Origin: Acridotheres tristis
Taxonomy: Eukaryota > Chordata > Aves > Passeriformes > Sturnidae
Reading direction: 5' to 3'
Length of the DNA: 64,000 bases
Assembly: GCA_037013685.1 (NCBI GenBank)
Contig: CM072892.1
Location: forward strand, 868,001 to 932,000
Shown: positions 61,406 to 64,000 of the stretch, piece by piece
Position numbering within the stretch: the first letter of the stretch is position 1
How the letters are laid out: every line of letters starts with the position of its first letter
Translations under genes and position numbers: made by a program
The notes under the pieces: model-generated
Database searches by the model: none
Seen by the model: the letters and a program-made list of their open reading frames with translations, nothing else
Told to the model about the DNA's origin: nothing

Positions 61406-64000
61406 GTCTGCAACACAACCACACGGTGCCCAGTGAGGCTCCAGGCTGCAGAAACAAAACTGGAATGTGCTTCATTCCCCCGGGGTCTTTGTGACTGCTG
61501 CTGTTTGCTCTTCTCCAGGGAAGGAAGAAGGTTTTTTTTTTAGGAGAGGTTACCTGCCTTCTGCCCCCGTGCTGTTAGCAATGGGTTTGTTTCCCTCTCC
61601 CTTCCCTGAATTTCCAGCTACCCAGGTGTCCATGGAGAGCTTTTGGCTGTGCCCCATCTCCTGGCCCTGTTCAGGGGGACATTCCCAATTCCAGCACCTC
61701 TTGTGCTGTTGGATTCAGGTGTGAAGTAAATGAGGGTGGCTGCTCTTGTTTGCAGGCTCAAGGAAATACTGCTGTGGGAATTAATTTCCAAAGGGTGTTT
61801 AATGTCTACAGGTGTATTTATAGCTGGGGTTACCCTGACATCAATTCTAGCTGAAGGTCATGAATAAATTCTGCTTAGGAGTTGATCCCTGGCAGACAGG
61901 CTTGGAAACTGGACACAGGGTCAGTCTTAGGAGTGGAACATTTCTCTTCCACAAGAGTTGGTCCCTTGCCTCCCAAAGCTGAAGTGAGGAAGGCATTTGT
62001 GTTCTTAGAGGATTAGAAACTCCATTTTATGTGCCGTGTTTGACAGTCTGGATGTCAATTCCTGCCCTGCTGCCCCATGGGGTGTTCTGGACGTGCAGGA
62101 AAAGGAGGAGTTCCAGCTCCCAGAGCCCTTTTTGGGGGAGGTTTGAGGTGCCTCAGGGCCTGAGTGGAAGAGGCAGGGTGCTGGGGGAAGGAAGGGAGCA
62201 TTATCCTTGTTTGAGAGGAGAATTAAGATGCAGGAGAATTAACTTGGTCGAGGTCACTGAGTAAATCTGTAGCTGAGCTGGGAATCAAACCTCCATCTCC
62301 TGGCATCCCGTCCAGGCCTTTAGCCTTAAGGCTGTTTGGAATAGTAAAGATCCTTAAACAAAGGGGAGGGGAAAAAAATAAAGGAGAGAAAGCTACATTG
62401 TAGTTAAGTGTAAACATTTTTTCTTTGCAACATGTCACTGGGAAACATTTAAAATGTAACTGATAACTGACATGTGAATTGATCTCTTTGGAGACTGGGG
62501 GAAAAATAAAAGTAGATTAGAGTTCAGCACTGAACTGTCCAAGTATTAGGAAAGCTTTCAGGACTCTAGAAAAGTTAACTCTATTTTTGGATTACTTTAT
62601 CAATTAGTGGGGGAGGGTTATGTTTTTGTGCATTCCATATTAATTCAGAGGAGAGGGATTACAACTGATTAAAGTCCTTTGGGGAATTTTATCCTTCGGT
62701 TTATGAGTCTGTGCTTTGTGTTGTCCCAGTCTGGAGAGTTCCACCTGCACAGGGACAAGGGCAGTTGTATTTTCTCAAGTCATGGTTTCAGTGATCCAGA
62801 GGGATCATCCAGCCCTGCCCCCTAAAATTCCCACCCTGAGCATCCCTGGCAGTGCTGTCCACACTCTCCTGGAGCTCTGGCAGCCTCGGGAATGTCACCA
62901 TTCCCTGGGGATCTGTTCCAGTGCTTATCCCACCCTCTAGGAAAGAACCTTTCCCAAAATCCAGCCTGAGCCTCCCTGGCATAGCTGCAGTGTCCTGTCC
63001 CAGGGAGCAGGGAGATGGTCTGTTCCTTGTCACAGGGGGAATTCCTCTATTTGGAAAATCCCCTCCTCCTTCAGCCCTGGACAGGACCCGAAGAAAAATC
63101 TTGTATTATTCTATGTGCAGAGTGCCCAGAGCAATCCTGTAATACTGTATAACTATGTAACTAAAACGAGGCCACCCTGCTTTTGACATATTCCTTATTT
63201 GTTATCCCTCCTCATGGAAATTAGGAATTACAATGCCAAGCAGGGAATTCTGTGGGAAGGGCCTCTGGTTTTTCTGCTGCACGGAGCTCTCACTCAGGAG
63301 TGTTAAAGGAATCCCTCCAGGGCAAGGCAGGGAGCTCTGCTCAGACCGATCTTACCCTTCTTTTAGCAGGTTAATTGTCACTTGTAAAGCTTTAAAGCTT
63401 TAGAGTTAAGATGGTTAAGTTAAGAGTTAACACTTCAAGGTGCAGCTGCAAAAGGAGGATAGACTCAATTTGCTGGGTCGGAATATAGAAAGAGTTATTA
63501 AAGAACAATAATTTAATACTGGTGCTGTCCAGTGCAGCCTGGGCAGGGTTTGGCTCTCCCCAGCTCGGGGAAGGTGAGTGAGTGACCCGCAGGACAGAGA
63601 TGCTGCAGCTCTCTGCTCCTCTGGGCACAGTTCAGGTCTGGGACCCAGCTGAGCTCGTAGTGACTCCCTGCTGCTTGTTGGGAGTTCTCTGACTCATCGG
63701 TCTTTTCAGATTCTCCAGCCTTTCTTAAAATTGAAAACAACCAATTCTGGCTAAGACGGGCCTGGGAATCTCGCTGTCAAAAAGCAAATCAATGCTTTAC
63801 TTGTTTACTCTGCGCCGTTTTTAAACACAGCCCTGTTTCCTTAAAGAACTGAATAGGGTTATAGTGGATTTTCTTAGCGAGAATGCTTTCGCAGGTAATC
63901 AGTTTAATATTTAATTAAGGCTGCGAGCTCTCACTGATTGTTTTTAGCGTGAATAGCTCACCCCAGTGCTGCTACAGCCGCTTCCCTGCCTTAGGGAAAG
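61406..64000. other. Region upstream of the SOUL gene
   Basis: Probable promoter side of the minus-strand SOUL gene and the continuation of the presumed FANCM intron. One CR1 piece lies at 62785-62965. I found no CpG island, FANCM exon or other coding segment. Confidence 0.4.
62785..62965 (-). mobile_element. CR1 fragment
   Basis: Plus reads GATCCAGAGGGATCATCCAG, CTCCTGGAGCTCTGGCAGCC, CAGTGCTTATCCCACCCTCT. Confidence 0.7.

Noticed and set aside
60227..61543. Long open frames on both strands (about 340-400 codons) through the GGAAGGACAGCA array
   Set aside because: The unit contains no stop in any frame. Only the first 30 codons on the minus strand (SOUL exon 1) look like protein, and a good splice donor follows.

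Overview
The window is bird nuclear DNA, most likely from a songbird. Three things point there: interrupted vertebrate genes with canonical GT-AG introns; about two dozen short CR1 LINE tails; and several kinds of endogenous-retrovirus LTR-like elements. The gene order TOGARAM1 - PRPF39 - FKBP3 - FANCM is the conserved vertebrate order known from human 14q21. All calls come from reading the sequence and comparing it with remembered family sequences; no search was run.

Layout. (1) About 765-26,060, plus strand: the 3' part of TOGARAM1, fifteen coding exons including TOG domains 3 and 4, stop codon at 25,027, poly(A) signal at 26,053. Its introns hold most of the repeats: LTR-like elements, CR1 copies and at least seven minisatellites. 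(2) About 27,340-42,720, plus strand: PRPF39, complete, with a CpG-rich promoter and non-coding first exon, ATG at 30,711, thirteen coding exons, 666 residues and a poly(A) signal at 42,696. One intron carries a clear box C/D snoRNA (SNORD127), and another carries a candidate poison exon. (3) 43,129-47,156, minus strand: FKBP3, complete, seven coding exons, 225 residues, convergent with PRPF39. (4) 47,160-49,000: the shared FKBP3/FANCM head-to-head promoter interval, swollen to about 1.85 kb by a GC-rich minisatellite split by a solo LTR. (5) 49,003-51,897, plus strand: the first four coding exons of FANCM, covering helicase motifs I, Ia, II (DEAH) and III (SAT). No later FANCM exon was found in the remaining 12 kb. 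(6) 55,974-61,405, minus strand: a complete four-exon gene for a 195-residue SOUL/HEBP-type haem-binding-family protein. It lies antisense inside what would be FANCM intron 4.

Functions. TOGARAM1 acts on axonemal microtubules of cilia, PRPF39 on the U1 snRNP and 5' splice-site recognition, FKBP3 is a nuclear FKBP with a nucleic-acid-binding N-terminus, and FANCM is the DNA translocase of the Fanconi anaemia pathway. They are neighbours by conserved synteny and not a pathway.

The most unusual signals are: an array of about fourteen tandem copies of the TOGARAM1 last-exon splice acceptor, with the first bases of that exon; the antisense SOUL gene downstream of FANCM exon 4; the LTR-split minisatellite between FKBP3 and FANCM; and a repeated pattern of minisatellites lying directly against 3' splice sites. 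No bacterial, CRISPR or phage system is present.
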